Below are positions 56,883 to 64,000 of a stretch of DNA of 64,000 nt, piece after piece (the stretch's first letter is position 1; the number at the start of each line of letters is the position of its first letter). The translations under genes were made by a program, and so were the position numbers. The notes beneath the pieces were generated by a model. That model searched no databases. It was not told the DNA's origin and was given only the letters and a program-made list of their open reading frames with translations. The DNA comes from Nitrosomonas oligotropha (GTDB lineage Bacteria > Pseudomonadota > Gammaproteobacteria > Burkholderiales > Nitrosomonadaceae): assembly GCF_009833085.1 (NCBI RefSeq), contig NZ_QRBZ01000023.1:1-64000 (forward strand). Direction: 5' to 3'.

Positions 56883-58517
56883 ATGCCATCCCTTACGCAA
56901 TCACCCGCCTGGCTTGCTTTACAGGCACATCAATCCGTCATGGCGCAACAGCATTTGCGCAGCCTGTTCCAGCAAGATCCGCAGCGTTTTGAGAAATTCT
57001 CGCTGCTGTTCAACGATATTTTGCTCGATTTTTCAAAGCAACCGGTCAATCAGGAAACGGTCGATCTACTGCTGGCGCTGGCGCAGCAACAGAAACTGAG
57101 CGATTGGATCGGACGCATGTTTGCCGGGGAAAAAATCAACTCCACCGAGCAGCGCGCCGCATTGCATATCGCGTTGCGCAGCGATCAGCCGGTTCATGTG
57201 GATGGCATTGACGTATTGCCGGAAGTCAAACGCGTGTTGAAACAAATGGAGCGTTTTACCATCGCGGTGCACAGCGGCGCGCGCAAGGGTTATAGCGGGA
57301 AAATGTTCACCGACATCGTCAACATCGGCATTGGCGGCTCGGATCTCGGCCCGGTGATGGTGACCGAAGCGCTCAAACCTTACCAGCTCAGCAACATCAC
57401 GCCACATTTCATTTCCAATATCGACGGGGCGCAATTATCCGCCACGTTGTGCCATCTCAATCCTGAAACAACCCTGTTCATCATCGCCTCGAAAACCTTC
57501 ACCACGCAGGAAACACTCACCAACGCGCACACCGCGCGCACCTGGTTTCTGGCGCATGGTGGCAGCGAGCAAGACATCGCGCAGCACTTTGTCGCGGTAT
57601 CGACCAATCGCGCCGCCGTGGAAAAATTCGGCATCGATCCGGACAACATGTTTGAATTCTGGGATTGGGTCGGCGGCCGTTATTCGTTGTGGTCGGCAAT
57701 CGGCTTGCCGATTGCGCTCGCCGCCGACATGGACAACTTTTATGCCCTGCTCGCCGGTGCGCGCGGCATGGACCGGCACTTTGCCACCGCGCCGCTGGAA
57801 AAAAACCTGCCGGTGATGCTCGGCTTGATCGGTATCTGGCAAATCAATTTTTTCGCCACCTCATCCCATGCGGTATTGCCGTACGATCAATCGCTGCATC
57901 GCTTTCCCGCTTATTTGCAGCAACTGGAAATGGAAAGCAACGGCAAACGCATCACCCGTGACGGCGAAGCGGTCGACTATGCCACCGGCGCGGTCGTGTG
58001 GGGCGAGCCGGGAACCAACGGGCAGCACGCGTTCTATCAATTATTGCATCAGGGCACGCAAACCGTTTCCGCCGATTTCCTGGCGCCTTGCCAGAGCCAT
58101 TATCCAATCGGCGATCATCACCGCATGCTGTTGGCGAATTACTTCGCCCAGACGGAAGCATTGATGACTGGCAAGAATGCGCAGGAAGTCCGTGCCGAGC
58201 TTACCGCGCAGGGTATGAGCGCGGACGCCGTGGAACAACTGCTGCCGCACAAAATTTTTCCCGGCAACCGCCCGACCACGTCGATTCTGTTCAAAAAACT
58301 CGATCCGGAAACGCTGGGCGCGTTGATTGCCCTATACGAGCATAAAGTGTTCGTACAAAGCGTGATCTGGAATATCAATCCGTTCGACCAATGGGGCGTG
58401 GAGCTGGGCAAGCAACTGGCCGGAAAAATCCTGACCGAATTGGAACACACAGGTACCGTCACTTCGCATGATGCATCCACCAACGGCTTGATCGGTTACT
58501 TCAAAGCCAACCAGTAG
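56883..58517 (+). CDS. pgi: Glucose-6-phosphate isomerase, 544 aa
   Basis: This enzyme interconverts glucose 6-phosphate and fructose 6-phosphate, joining glycogen and glycolysis or gluconeogenesis. Motifs: [20 protein letters not shown], then [20 protein letters not shown], and the second active-site block [20 protein letters not shown]. The signature [20 protein letters not shown] is near the C-terminus. Length (544) equals E. coli Pgi (549). It lies 51 nt after the GH57 gene and 9 nt before glgA, so the two share an operon. Confidence 0.96.
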   Translation: MPSLTQSPAWLALQAHQSVMAQQHLRSLFQQDPQRFEKFSLLFNDILLDFSKQPVNQETVDLLLALAQQQKLSDWIGRMFAGEKINSTEQRAALHIALRSDQPVHVDGIDVLPEVKRVLKQMERFTIAVHSGARKGYSGKMFTDIVNIGIGGSDLGPVMVTEALKPYQLSNITPHFISNIDGAQLSATLCHLNPETTLFIIASKTFTTQETLTNAHTARTWFLAHGGSEQDIAQHFVAVSTNRAAVEKFGIDPDNMFEFWDWVGGRYSLWSAIGLPIALAADMDNFYALLAGARGMDRHFATAPLEKNLPVMLGLIGIWQINFFATSSHAVLPYDQSLHRFPAYLQQLEMESNGKRITRDGEAVDYATGAVVWGEPGTNGQHAFYQLLHQGTQTVSADFLAPCQSHYPIGDHHRMLLANYFAQTEALMTGKNAQEVRAELTAQGMSADAVEQLLPHKIFPGNRPTTSILFKKLDPETLGALIALYEHKVFVQSVIWNINPFDQWGVELGKQLAGKILTELEHTGTVTSHDASTNGLIGYFKANQ

Positions 58518-58526
58518 ACAATCCTT

Positions 58527-60002
58527 ATGCCGTCACCGCAAGAACTGCGTGTTCTATTCATCACGCCGGAAGTTTTTCCACTGTGTAAAACCGGCGGTTT
58601 GGGCGATGTCAGCGCGGCATTGCCCGCCGCATTGCGCGCGTTGCATACCGATGTGCGGCTGCTGCTGCCGGGCTACCCTCAAGTGCTGGCCGGGGTTAAA
58701 TACAAATCCAAAGTCGCCGAGTTCACGGCGCTGCCGCAATTCCCCCCTGCCACCTTGCTGTCGGCACGGCTTTCTCTCAGCAAAGCCGTGCACATTCCGG
58801 TCTTTGTCATCGACTGTCCGGGGTTGTACCGCCGCGATGGCGGGCCTTACATGGATGAATTCGGGCGCGACTGGCCGGACAATGCGCTGCGTTTCGGTTT
58901 GCTGTCGAGAATCGGCGCTATTTTGGCCAGCGACGCCAGTCCGATCGCCTGGCGTCCGCACATTGCGCATTGCAACGACTGGCAAAGCGGTCTCACACCG
59001 GCCTATTTGCATTCCCATGCCGGTAAAAAAGCCGCCACGCTGATGACGATCCACAACCTCGCATTCCAGGGTGTTTTCCCGCCCGGCAGCGTGGTGCAAT
59101 TGGGGCTGCCACCGCACAGTTTCGCTATCAACGGCGTGGAATATTACGGCAATCTGTCGTTCCTCAAAGCCGGACTGTTTTATGCCAATCACATCACCAC
59201 GGTCAGCCCCAACTACGCGCAGGAAATTCAAGCCGAACCGCTCGGTTTCGGTATGCAAGGCTTGCTGAAATCGCGCAACCGCCACTTGACCGGGATCGTC
59301 AACGGCATTGATGTCAACGAATGGGATCCCGCAGCCGACCGGCATCTGGTCAAAAACTACAGCAGTAAAAAACTCGCGGACAAAGCGCACAACAAAAGCG
59401 CATTGCAACATCAGATGGAACTGACGGTTAACGCCGAGATCGCGCTATTCGGTATGATTAGCCGCTTGAGCCACCAGAAAGGCATCGATGTGCTGATCGA
59501 GATTGCACCGCAACTGGTAAAAATCCCCGCGCAACTGATCGTGCTCGGCAGCGACCAGGCGCAATTGGAACACCAGCTCACGATGCTGGCGCAGGCTCAT
59601 CCCGGTGCTATCGCCGTGCGCATCGGTTTCAACGAAGCGTTGTCGCATCTGATCGAAGCCGGGGCGGATTGCTTCCTGATGCCGTCGCGTTTTGAACCAT
59701 GCGGACTGAATCAAATGTACAGCCAGCGCTACGGCACGCCGCCCATCGTGCACGCGACCGGAGGCCTGCTCGACACCGTGGTCGACTGTACGCCGCAAAC
59801 CCTGGCCAATGGCAGCGCCAGCGGGTTTGTATTCGATACGATGAGCGCGGAGCATCTGCTCGCCACGATCAAACGCGCGGCAGCGGCTTATCACGATAAA
59901 AAAATCTGGCAGCGCTTGCAGAAAAACGGCATGGCGAAGGATTTCAGCTGGCATGCCAGTGCAACGGCTTACCGGGAAATCTATTTGTCATTGTTATCCT
60001 GA
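58527..60002 (+). CDS. glgA: Glycogen synthase (ADP-glucose), 491 aa
   Basis: This GT5 enzyme elongates alpha-1,4 glucan from ADP-glucose. The N-terminal ADP-glucose motif reads FPLCKTGGLGDVSAALPAAL (K-T-G-G-L-G-D-V). The C-terminal nucleotide half has SHQKGIDVLIEIAPQLVKIP, and RFEPCGLNQMYSQRYGTPPI with the catalytic Glu region. The length (491) is as in E. coli GlgA (477). The ATG at 58527 follows pgi after 9 nt. The last gene of the plus-strand run; the next gene is convergent. Confidence 0.96.
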   Translation: MPSPQELRVLFITPEVFPLCKTGGLGDVSAALPAALRALHTDVRLLLPGYPQVLAGVKYKSKVAEFTALPQFPPATLLSARLSLSKAVHIPVFVIDCPGLYRRDGGPYMDEFGRDWPDNALRFGLLSRIGAILASDASPIAWRPHIAHCNDWQSGLTPAYLHSHAGKKAATLMTIHNLAFQGVFPPGSVVQLGLPPHSFAINGVEYYGNLSFLKAGLFYANHITTVSPNYAQEIQAEPLGFGMQGLLKSRNRHLTGIVNGIDVNEWDPAADRHLVKNYSSKKLADKAHNKSALQHQMELTVNAEIALFGMISRLSHQKGIDVLIEIAPQLVKIPAQLIVLGSDQAQLEHQLTMLAQAHPGAIAVRIGFNEALSHLIEAGADCFLMPSRFEPCGLNQMYSQRYGTPPIVHATGGLLDTVVDCTPQTLANGSASGFVFDTMSAEHLLATIKRAAAAYHDKKIWQRLQKNGMAKDFSWHASATAYREIYLSLLS

Positions 60003-60060
60003 TCCCAGGATTCTGGCTACTCGTCATCGAGTCATCAACGCATGCAGGACAAGATAGCTA

Positions 60061-61476
60061 TCAATCAAGCGCTTCCGTATTATAAGCGCCGCACATCGAC
60101 AAATCGGATTCGTTGACGGACGGAAGCTGCACCGCCAGAGCACGCAATGCCGTGCGCAAGCCTTCCTCCAGAACCGGATGGTAAAACGGCAGACGCAGCA
60201 ACTGCTGCACTGTGAGCGAGCGATCGATAGCCAGCGCCAGCAGATGCGCCATATGCTCGCCAGCAGGTGCGCACATTTCCGCGCCCAATAACCGGCCGCT
60301 GACCGCGTCGGCATAAAGTCGTTGGATACCCTTATTCCGCTGCCCAGCACGCGCCCGACCCTGACGGTCAAAATATACTTCTCCAACCAGAATCTTTGCA
60401 GGGTCGAGTGTCTCAAAGCGGCTGCCTACGACTGCGATGTCCGGGTCAGTAAAAACGATGGCCAGGGGCGTCCGGCGTGTAAAGCAAATCGGATGAGAGC
60501 GCATGGCATTAAGCCCGGCAATGTATCCTTCATCGGCCGCTTCATGCAACAGCGGCGCTTGGTCATTCGCGTCACCTGCCATGAATACCGGCAGATTAGC
60601 CACTTGCATGGTCCCAGGATTTACAGGCGGCATGCCGTGTTCATCAAGCGAGACGCCCAGTGTCTCGAGACCCAGATTGTCGATATTCGGACGGCGCCCC
60701 AACGCCGCAAGCACACAATCGACCACCACCTCTATACTCCCGGCACGTACCTGCACGCCATCGCTGACAAGACTTAATTCAGCTTTCTCACCCAGATGCA
60801 GAGGAAATTCTTTCTTAAACAGATCTGTCGCCACTGCGATCACCTGCGGGTCTGTTAATCCGGCAATCGCTTGGTTACCGCCAAATGCCGCCACTTGAAT
60901 ACCCAGGCGCGAAAGCGCCTGCGCCATCTCAGCGCCAATGGGCCCCATTCCCACAACAGCCATACGTGCGGGCAGCGTCTCCTGCTCAAACAAGGTATCC
61001 GTCGTGAGCAGACGATCCCCCAATGTATTCCAGGGCGCAGGTACAACCGGACGCGATCCGGTCGCAATAATAATTTTATGCGCACGCAATTCCTCGCCAT
61101 TGACTTCCAGTCTATCCGGCGCAAGCAGACGCACACGTCCGGAAATGGCTCTTTCGCCCAGTTCTTCCGTCGTTTTTACTGTGCTGGCAACAAAATCATC
61201 GCGCAACCGCCGCACACGCCGCAGCACGGCAGGTATATCAAGCGTGAGCTGATCGGCACCGCGAATACCGAATTCTTCAAAGGTACTACGACGATGAAAG
61301 GCATTGGCCGCTTCGATCAGCGTCTTGGATGGCATACAACCCACCCGCGCGCAAACAGTCCCCCAGGGTCCGTCATTGATAATCACAAAGCGTTGCGTGT
61401 ATTTTCTTACCTCCCGCAGCGCAGCCAAACCTGCGCTACCCGCCCCGACGATAATCACATCCAGTATTTCATTCAT
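60061..61476 (-). CDS. Pyridine-nucleotide-disulfide oxidoreductase (dihydrolipoamide-dehydrogenase-like), 471 aa
   Basis: Two-dinucleotide flavoprotein. FAD motif: VIIVGAGSAGLAALREV. Redox-active disulfide Cys42/Cys47 in GTVCARVGCMPSKTL (usual family pattern GGTCLNxGC). NAD(P) motif: MAVVGMGPIGAEMAQAL. FAD-contact motif VFMAGDANDQAPLLHEAADE. C-terminal dimer interface with PFYHPVLEEGLRTALRAL, where the usual His-Pro-Thr is His-Pro-Val. The start ATG at 61476 has GGAGGAAA upstream. It is not linked to E1/E2 genes, so it is a stand-alone Lpd-like or Mer/thioredoxin-type reductase; the substrate is unknown. Confidence 0.85.
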   Translation of the reverse strand: MNEILDVIIVGAGSAGLAALREVRKYTQRFVIINDGPWGTVCARVGCMPSKTLIEAANAFHRRSTFEEFGIRGADQLTLDIPAVLRRVRRLRDDFVASTVKTTEELGERAISGRVRLLAPDRLEVNGEELRAHKIIIATGSRPVVPAPWNTLGDRLLTTDTLFEQETLPARMAVVGMGPIGAEMAQALSRLGIQVAAFGGNQAIAGLTDPQVIAVATDLFKKEFPLHLGEKAELSLVSDGVQVRAGSIEVVVDCVLAALGRRPNIDNLGLETLGVSLDEHGMPPVNPGTMQVANLPVFMAGDANDQAPLLHEAADEGYIAGLNAMRSHPICFTRRTPLAIVFTDPDIAVVGSRFETLDPAKILVGEVYFDRQGRARAGQRNKGIQRLYADAVSGRLLGAEMCAPAGEHMAHLLALAIDRSLTVQQLLRLPFYHPVLEEGLRTALRALAVQLPSVNESDLSMCGAYNTEALD

Positions 61477-61651
61477 AGCAATTTCCTCCGATGAGGGCGG
61501 CAATTCAGTACCGCACCCGTTTTCAGTTCAAAGTTCCGGTGTTCCCGTATTTTGATTTCCCAGATTTAGCTACCAGATCACGCTGCGCATACGATACTTC
61601 CTTCGGTACTTAGCTGGCATGGGAAGCACGGTGTGGCACTCTTACAGAGCG

Positions 61652-61906
61652 CTACGCCTCTAATTTGACATTGGATTCCGGCTCATTCTTGTTTGCACCA
61701 CGAATGTTCAGAGCGGCCAGAGCAATCTGCAAAACCACGAGTGCATGCGCATGGGCATGCCATCCCCAGACTAACCAGAGAAAGTTGCTGAATAGAGAAC
61801 ACCAGAAACCGAACTTACGCCTGCGTTTATCCTGGGAGGCAATCAGCCATGCAGCGATTATGGTGACGATCATTGCAGGCCACTGGAGTTGATGCAGGTA
61901 ATCCAT
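61652..61906 (-). CDS. Small multi-pass membrane protein, 84 aa
   Basis: It has two or three short hydrophobic helices (WPAMIVTIIAAWLIAS, FWCSLFSNFLWLVWGW, ALVVLQIALAALNIRG) separated by basic and His-rich loops (KRRRKFG, HAHAHA). I do not recognise a family; the pattern is like small inner-membrane proteins related to the PnuC or YgjV type. It has no obvious Shine-Dalgarno. It lies 60 nt downstream of the cysteine-rich copper-protein gene on the same strand and could be cotranscribed. The His-rich loop could bind metal. Confidence 0.5.
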   Translation of the reverse strand: MDYLHQLQWPAMIVTIIAAWLIASQDKRRRKFGFWCSLFSNFLWLVWGWHAHAHALVVLQIALAALNIRGANKNEPESNVKLEA

Positions 61907-61966
61907 CGTTTTGACTGGCTACAGTATCAAAACTGGAGAAACTGAAGATTACCGTTGGATTTCACC

Positions 61967-62308
61967 TCAATTCGGTGGCGTGGTGGCAGCCATTTTACGG
62001 CAGCTCTCCGCGCATTCGCGGCAGGCTTTGACGCAATCTTCCATGCCGCCGATCTGCTCGCAACTCTTGGCGCAAGCCTCGCAGATTTCGGCACAGGTAG
62101 CGCAAACCCTGTGATGAAAGATCGAACCGCTTAACATTAAGTCGGCTGAAAACTGGCAGATGTCGACGCAATCGATCATAAGGCGAAAATGACTGGCTTC
62201 GACATGTTTGCCGCCTACCGCAAGGCAATGATTCATCGCGGTATGCAAGCAGGTTTCGTGACAGTGACGGCACGCATCTATGCATGCCTGCATGCTGATA
62301 TCGTTCAT
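61967..62308 (-). CDS. Four-helix-bundle copper-storage-like protein (DUF326/Csp), 113 aa
   Basis: Contains 16 Cys residues in the spacing of the Csp family, starting MNDISMQACIDACRHCHETC and later VCATCAEICEACAKSCEQIG and KACRECAESCRK. The family holds many Cu(I) ions in the core of a helical bundle and protects against copper stress. The ATG at 62308 has GGGAG at 7 nt. There is no signal peptide, so it is the cytoplasmic type. It is divergent from the Crp/Fnr gene and precedes a small membrane protein gene with His residues. Confidence 0.9.
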   Translation of the reverse strand: MNDISMQACIDACRHCHETCLHTAMNHCLAVGGKHVEASHFRLMIDCVDICQFSADLMLSGSIFHHRVCATCAEICEACAKSCEQIGGMEDCVKACRECAESCRKMAATTPPN

Positions 62309-62466
62309 GGATACTCTCCCGCAAGATAAAAGGCGCCAAGCGATTGGCATTCATTGCAGTTCACCTGCAAGAAAAAGCGGCAGATATGAATTGCAATTAC
62401 CCGAAAGATACGAGGCGCGAAAAGAAGCGTCTGTACGGTATCGCACAGAGCGAACATTCAAATTTA

Positions 62467-62486
62467 TGCTAGTATTTGAACTAGCA
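62467..62486. promoter_or_regulatory. 20-bp perfect palindrome, candidate operator
   Basis: TGCTAGT and ACTAGCA form a perfect 7-bp inverted repeat with a 6-nt spacer. It lies in the divergent region between the copper-protein gene and the Crp/Fnr gene, 80 nt upstream of the latter. The shape (two half-sites about one turn apart) suits binding by a dimeric regulator such as the neighbouring Crp/Fnr protein, but the half-sites are not the standard FNR or CRP ones. Confidence 0.4.
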
Positions 62487-62566
62487 ATAATTTCCCTCAA
62501 AAATATCAACAAGTTCCAGACGAACTGACGATTCAGGTCAAGGCCGGAATAATTTGGATAGCCATT

Positions 62567-63304
62567 ATGCCCACGGTCGAAAAAGCTCCCTCCCAAATAC
62601 AGAATCTGCTTCTGGCAGCCTTGCCGCAAAACGTATTCGATAAGATTGAACCTTCGCTAAAACTGGCCGACTTGAAACTGGATGAAATCCTGTGGGAAAT
62701 GGACGAAAAGCGCAAGCATATCTATTTTCCCACGAGCGCCATGATCTGCCTGCTTTACGAAACGGAAGAGGGCGAATCGATTGAGGTTGGAATGACCGGG
62801 AGGCAGGGAATGATCGGTGTCGTCACTTTTATCGGCGATGCCCGCATGGCTAAACGGGCCTTAGTCATCAGTCCCGGACAGGCTTATGTGATGAAAGCCA
62901 AAGATGTTGAACAATATTTTGAAGAAATACCCGATTTTCAGGAAATTTGCATGCTATATACACAGACGCTGCTGGCCCAAATTTCTCAGAATGTGATCTG
63001 TAATCGCCTGCATTCTATCGAACAACAGCTATGCCGATTCCTGATGATCGTCAGCGACAATCTGCAAACAGCAACCATTCATATGACCCACAACCGCATC
63101 TCCAGTATACTGGGTGTGCGTCGCGAAAGCGTTTCCGCCGCAGCCGCACAGCTTCAGGACAATGGTCTCATCAAATATACACGCGGCAAAATCGAATTGC
63201 TTGACCGGAAGGGTCTGCTGGCTGCCACGTGTGAGTGTTACGGGGTTGTTAAGGATCAATACGAAAGGATACTGGGAAAATATATTTCCCAGCACGACTC
63301 GTAG
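62567..63304 (+). CDS. Crp/Fnr-family transcriptional regulator, 245 aa
   Basis: Cyclic-nucleotide-binding beta-barrel at residues 15-130 (YFPTSAMICLLYETEEGESI, then GMTGRQGMIGVVTFIGDARM), long dimer helix, and C-terminal winged helix with HNRISSILGVRRESVSAAAA then LQDNGLIKYTRGKIELLDRK. There is no N-terminal Cys cluster, so it does not hold the FNR iron-sulfur centre. The MPTVEK start is preceded by no clear Shine-Dalgarno. It probably controls the divergent copper-protein gene or other stress genes. Confidence 0.9.
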   Translation: MPTVEKAPSQIQNLLLAALPQNVFDKIEPSLKLADLKLDEILWEMDEKRKHIYFPTSAMICLLYETEEGESIEVGMTGRQGMIGVVTFIGDARMAKRALVISPGQAYVMKAKDVEQYFEEIPDFQEICMLYTQTLLAQISQNVICNRLHSIEQQLCRFLMIVSDNLQTATIHMTHNRISSILGVRRESVSAAAAQLQDNGLIKYTRGKIELLDRKGLLAATCECYGVVKDQYERILGKYISQHDS

Positions 63305-63324
63305 TGACACTTTGCCAGCAAGCC

Positions 63325-63855
63325 TTATCGGGATCTCAGATACTTCAGCATAGCGTCAGCGCCTGAAATCTCAAAAGGATCGGCAGTACAATTGTCCGCA
63401 AAACCTGGCTCGACGAATATTTTCTCGATCTGCTTATCCTGAACCACCATGGAATACCGCCAGGAACGCATGCCGAATCCTAAGTTCGATTTGTCTACAA
63501 GCATTCCCATCTTGCGCGTGAACTCGGCATTGCCATCGGGCAGCATAAATACTTTCTCGACCCTCAAATGCTTACGCCATTGAAACATGACGAATGCATC
63601 GTTCACCGACAAGCAAATCACCTCATCGACACCCAACGTTTTGAAGTCATCATAGTGCTGCTCGTAACCGGGCAAATGCGCAGTAGTACAGGTCGGTGTG
63701 TATGCGCCGGGTAATGCGAATAATACAATCCGCTTATTCTTAAAAATATCGTCCGTTGTTACATCCTGCCAGCGAAATGGATTATCGCCGCCTATCGATT
63801 CATCGCGCACGCGCGTTTTAAACGTTGCACCGGGAACTTGCCATTGCTCTATCAT
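63325..63855 (-). CDS. Peroxiredoxin, Prx5 type, 176 aa
   Basis: Thiol peroxidase with the peroxidatic Cys56 in VLFALPGAYTPTCTTAHLPG, the classical T-P-x-C motif with the P-G-A-Y-T-P start. Another Cys lies near the C-terminus in FADNCTADPFE, which could be the resolving Cys. The substrate is H2O2 or an organic peroxide. AGGAGGCAATC is a strong Shine-Dalgarno. It converges with the Crp/Fnr gene with a 20-nt gap. The length is that of the family. Confidence 0.94.
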   Translation of the reverse strand: MIEQWQVPGATFKTRVRDESIGGDNPFRWQDVTTDDIFKNKRIVLFALPGAYTPTCTTAHLPGYEQHYDDFKTLGVDEVICLSVNDAFVMFQWRKHLRVEKVFMLPDGNAEFTRKMGMLVDKSNLGFGMRSWRYSMVVQDKQIEKIFVEPGFADNCTADPFEISGADAMLKYLRSR

Positions 63856-64000
63856 GATTGCCTCCTGAAATGATTGCGCTATTTTTTCAATTGCTATACC
63901 CGAATGGGCAGATAACCAGGGGCGCTATCCCGCATTAGCCATCCCCTTTACTGCGCTCTCACAACTCACGGGTTAAATTGGCTACTCCGTAAACAGCATC

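Overview
The window looks like a chromosomal segment of a Gram-negative proteobacterium of medium GC content, most likely a betaproteobacterium. An ammonia oxidiser of the Nitrosomonas type fits (glycogen storage, a small membrane-anchored truncated haemoglobin, a carboxysome-type PII-like protein), but that placement is inference from gene content. No rRNA, tRNA or CRISPR array was seen.

Left part (1-28.1 kb): an extracellular contractile injection system (eCIS, the PVC/Afp-like family of phage-tail-like nanomachines). The structural operon runs right to left on the minus strand from the sheath gene (start 15366): sheath, two tube proteins, a 54-residue Pvc6-like protein, a LysM spike adaptor, VgrG-like spike, PAAR tip, gp25-like baseplate, the two large baseplate proteins, a fibre-like protein, and the start of a tape-measure protein cut by the window edge. 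The AAA+ ATPase expected in such loci is not in the window. Upstream of the sheath lies a minus-strand signalling cassette (a double-kinase hybrid sensor, a CheY-like regulator, and a REC-REC-PAS-GAF-PAS-GGDEF-EAL protein). Beyond it are a plus-strand cargo candidate with the eCIS-type 'DNRPEA' leader and a putative nuclease motif, then on the minus strand an unknown 286-residue protein, a Pvc16-like tail terminator, and a translationally coupled pair made of a small unknown protein and a caspase/legumain-like protease. A reasonable reading is one eCIS island carrying its own cargo, a protease module and dedicated signal input.

Middle part (28.4-49.2 kb): mixed accessory and housekeeping genes. 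These include a PII-like regulator with a small membrane protein, a LysR regulator, an AT-richer HEPN-like gene, two secreted small proteins, a HerA-type ATPase whose stop codon abuts a 144-bp MITE-like element, glucokinase, glycogen phosphorylase, a porin, a lipoprotein, a VOC protein, a membrane-anchored truncated haemoglobin, a monooxygenase of the ABM family, an ECF sigma factor with a double-cupin ChrR-like partner, a ROK sugar kinase, and a DUF4143 ATPase. The segment ends with a two-gene operon combining a TIR protein with a KGGVGR-ATPase/TIR/FGE fusion, which is a candidate defence or signalling system.

Right part (49.3-64 kb): a glycogen/alpha-glucan cluster. glgB is divergent from glgC, two GH57 enzymes, pgi and glgA. 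Together with glk and glgP further left it covers synthesis (GlgC, GlgA, GlgB), remodelling (GH57 pair), phosphorolysis (GlgP) and the link to glycolysis (Glk, Pgi). The end holds a dihydrolipoamide-dehydrogenase-like flavoprotein, a small membrane protein, a 16-cysteine copper-storage-like protein, a Crp/Fnr regulator and a Prx5-type peroxiredoxin, which suggests a redox and metal stress block.
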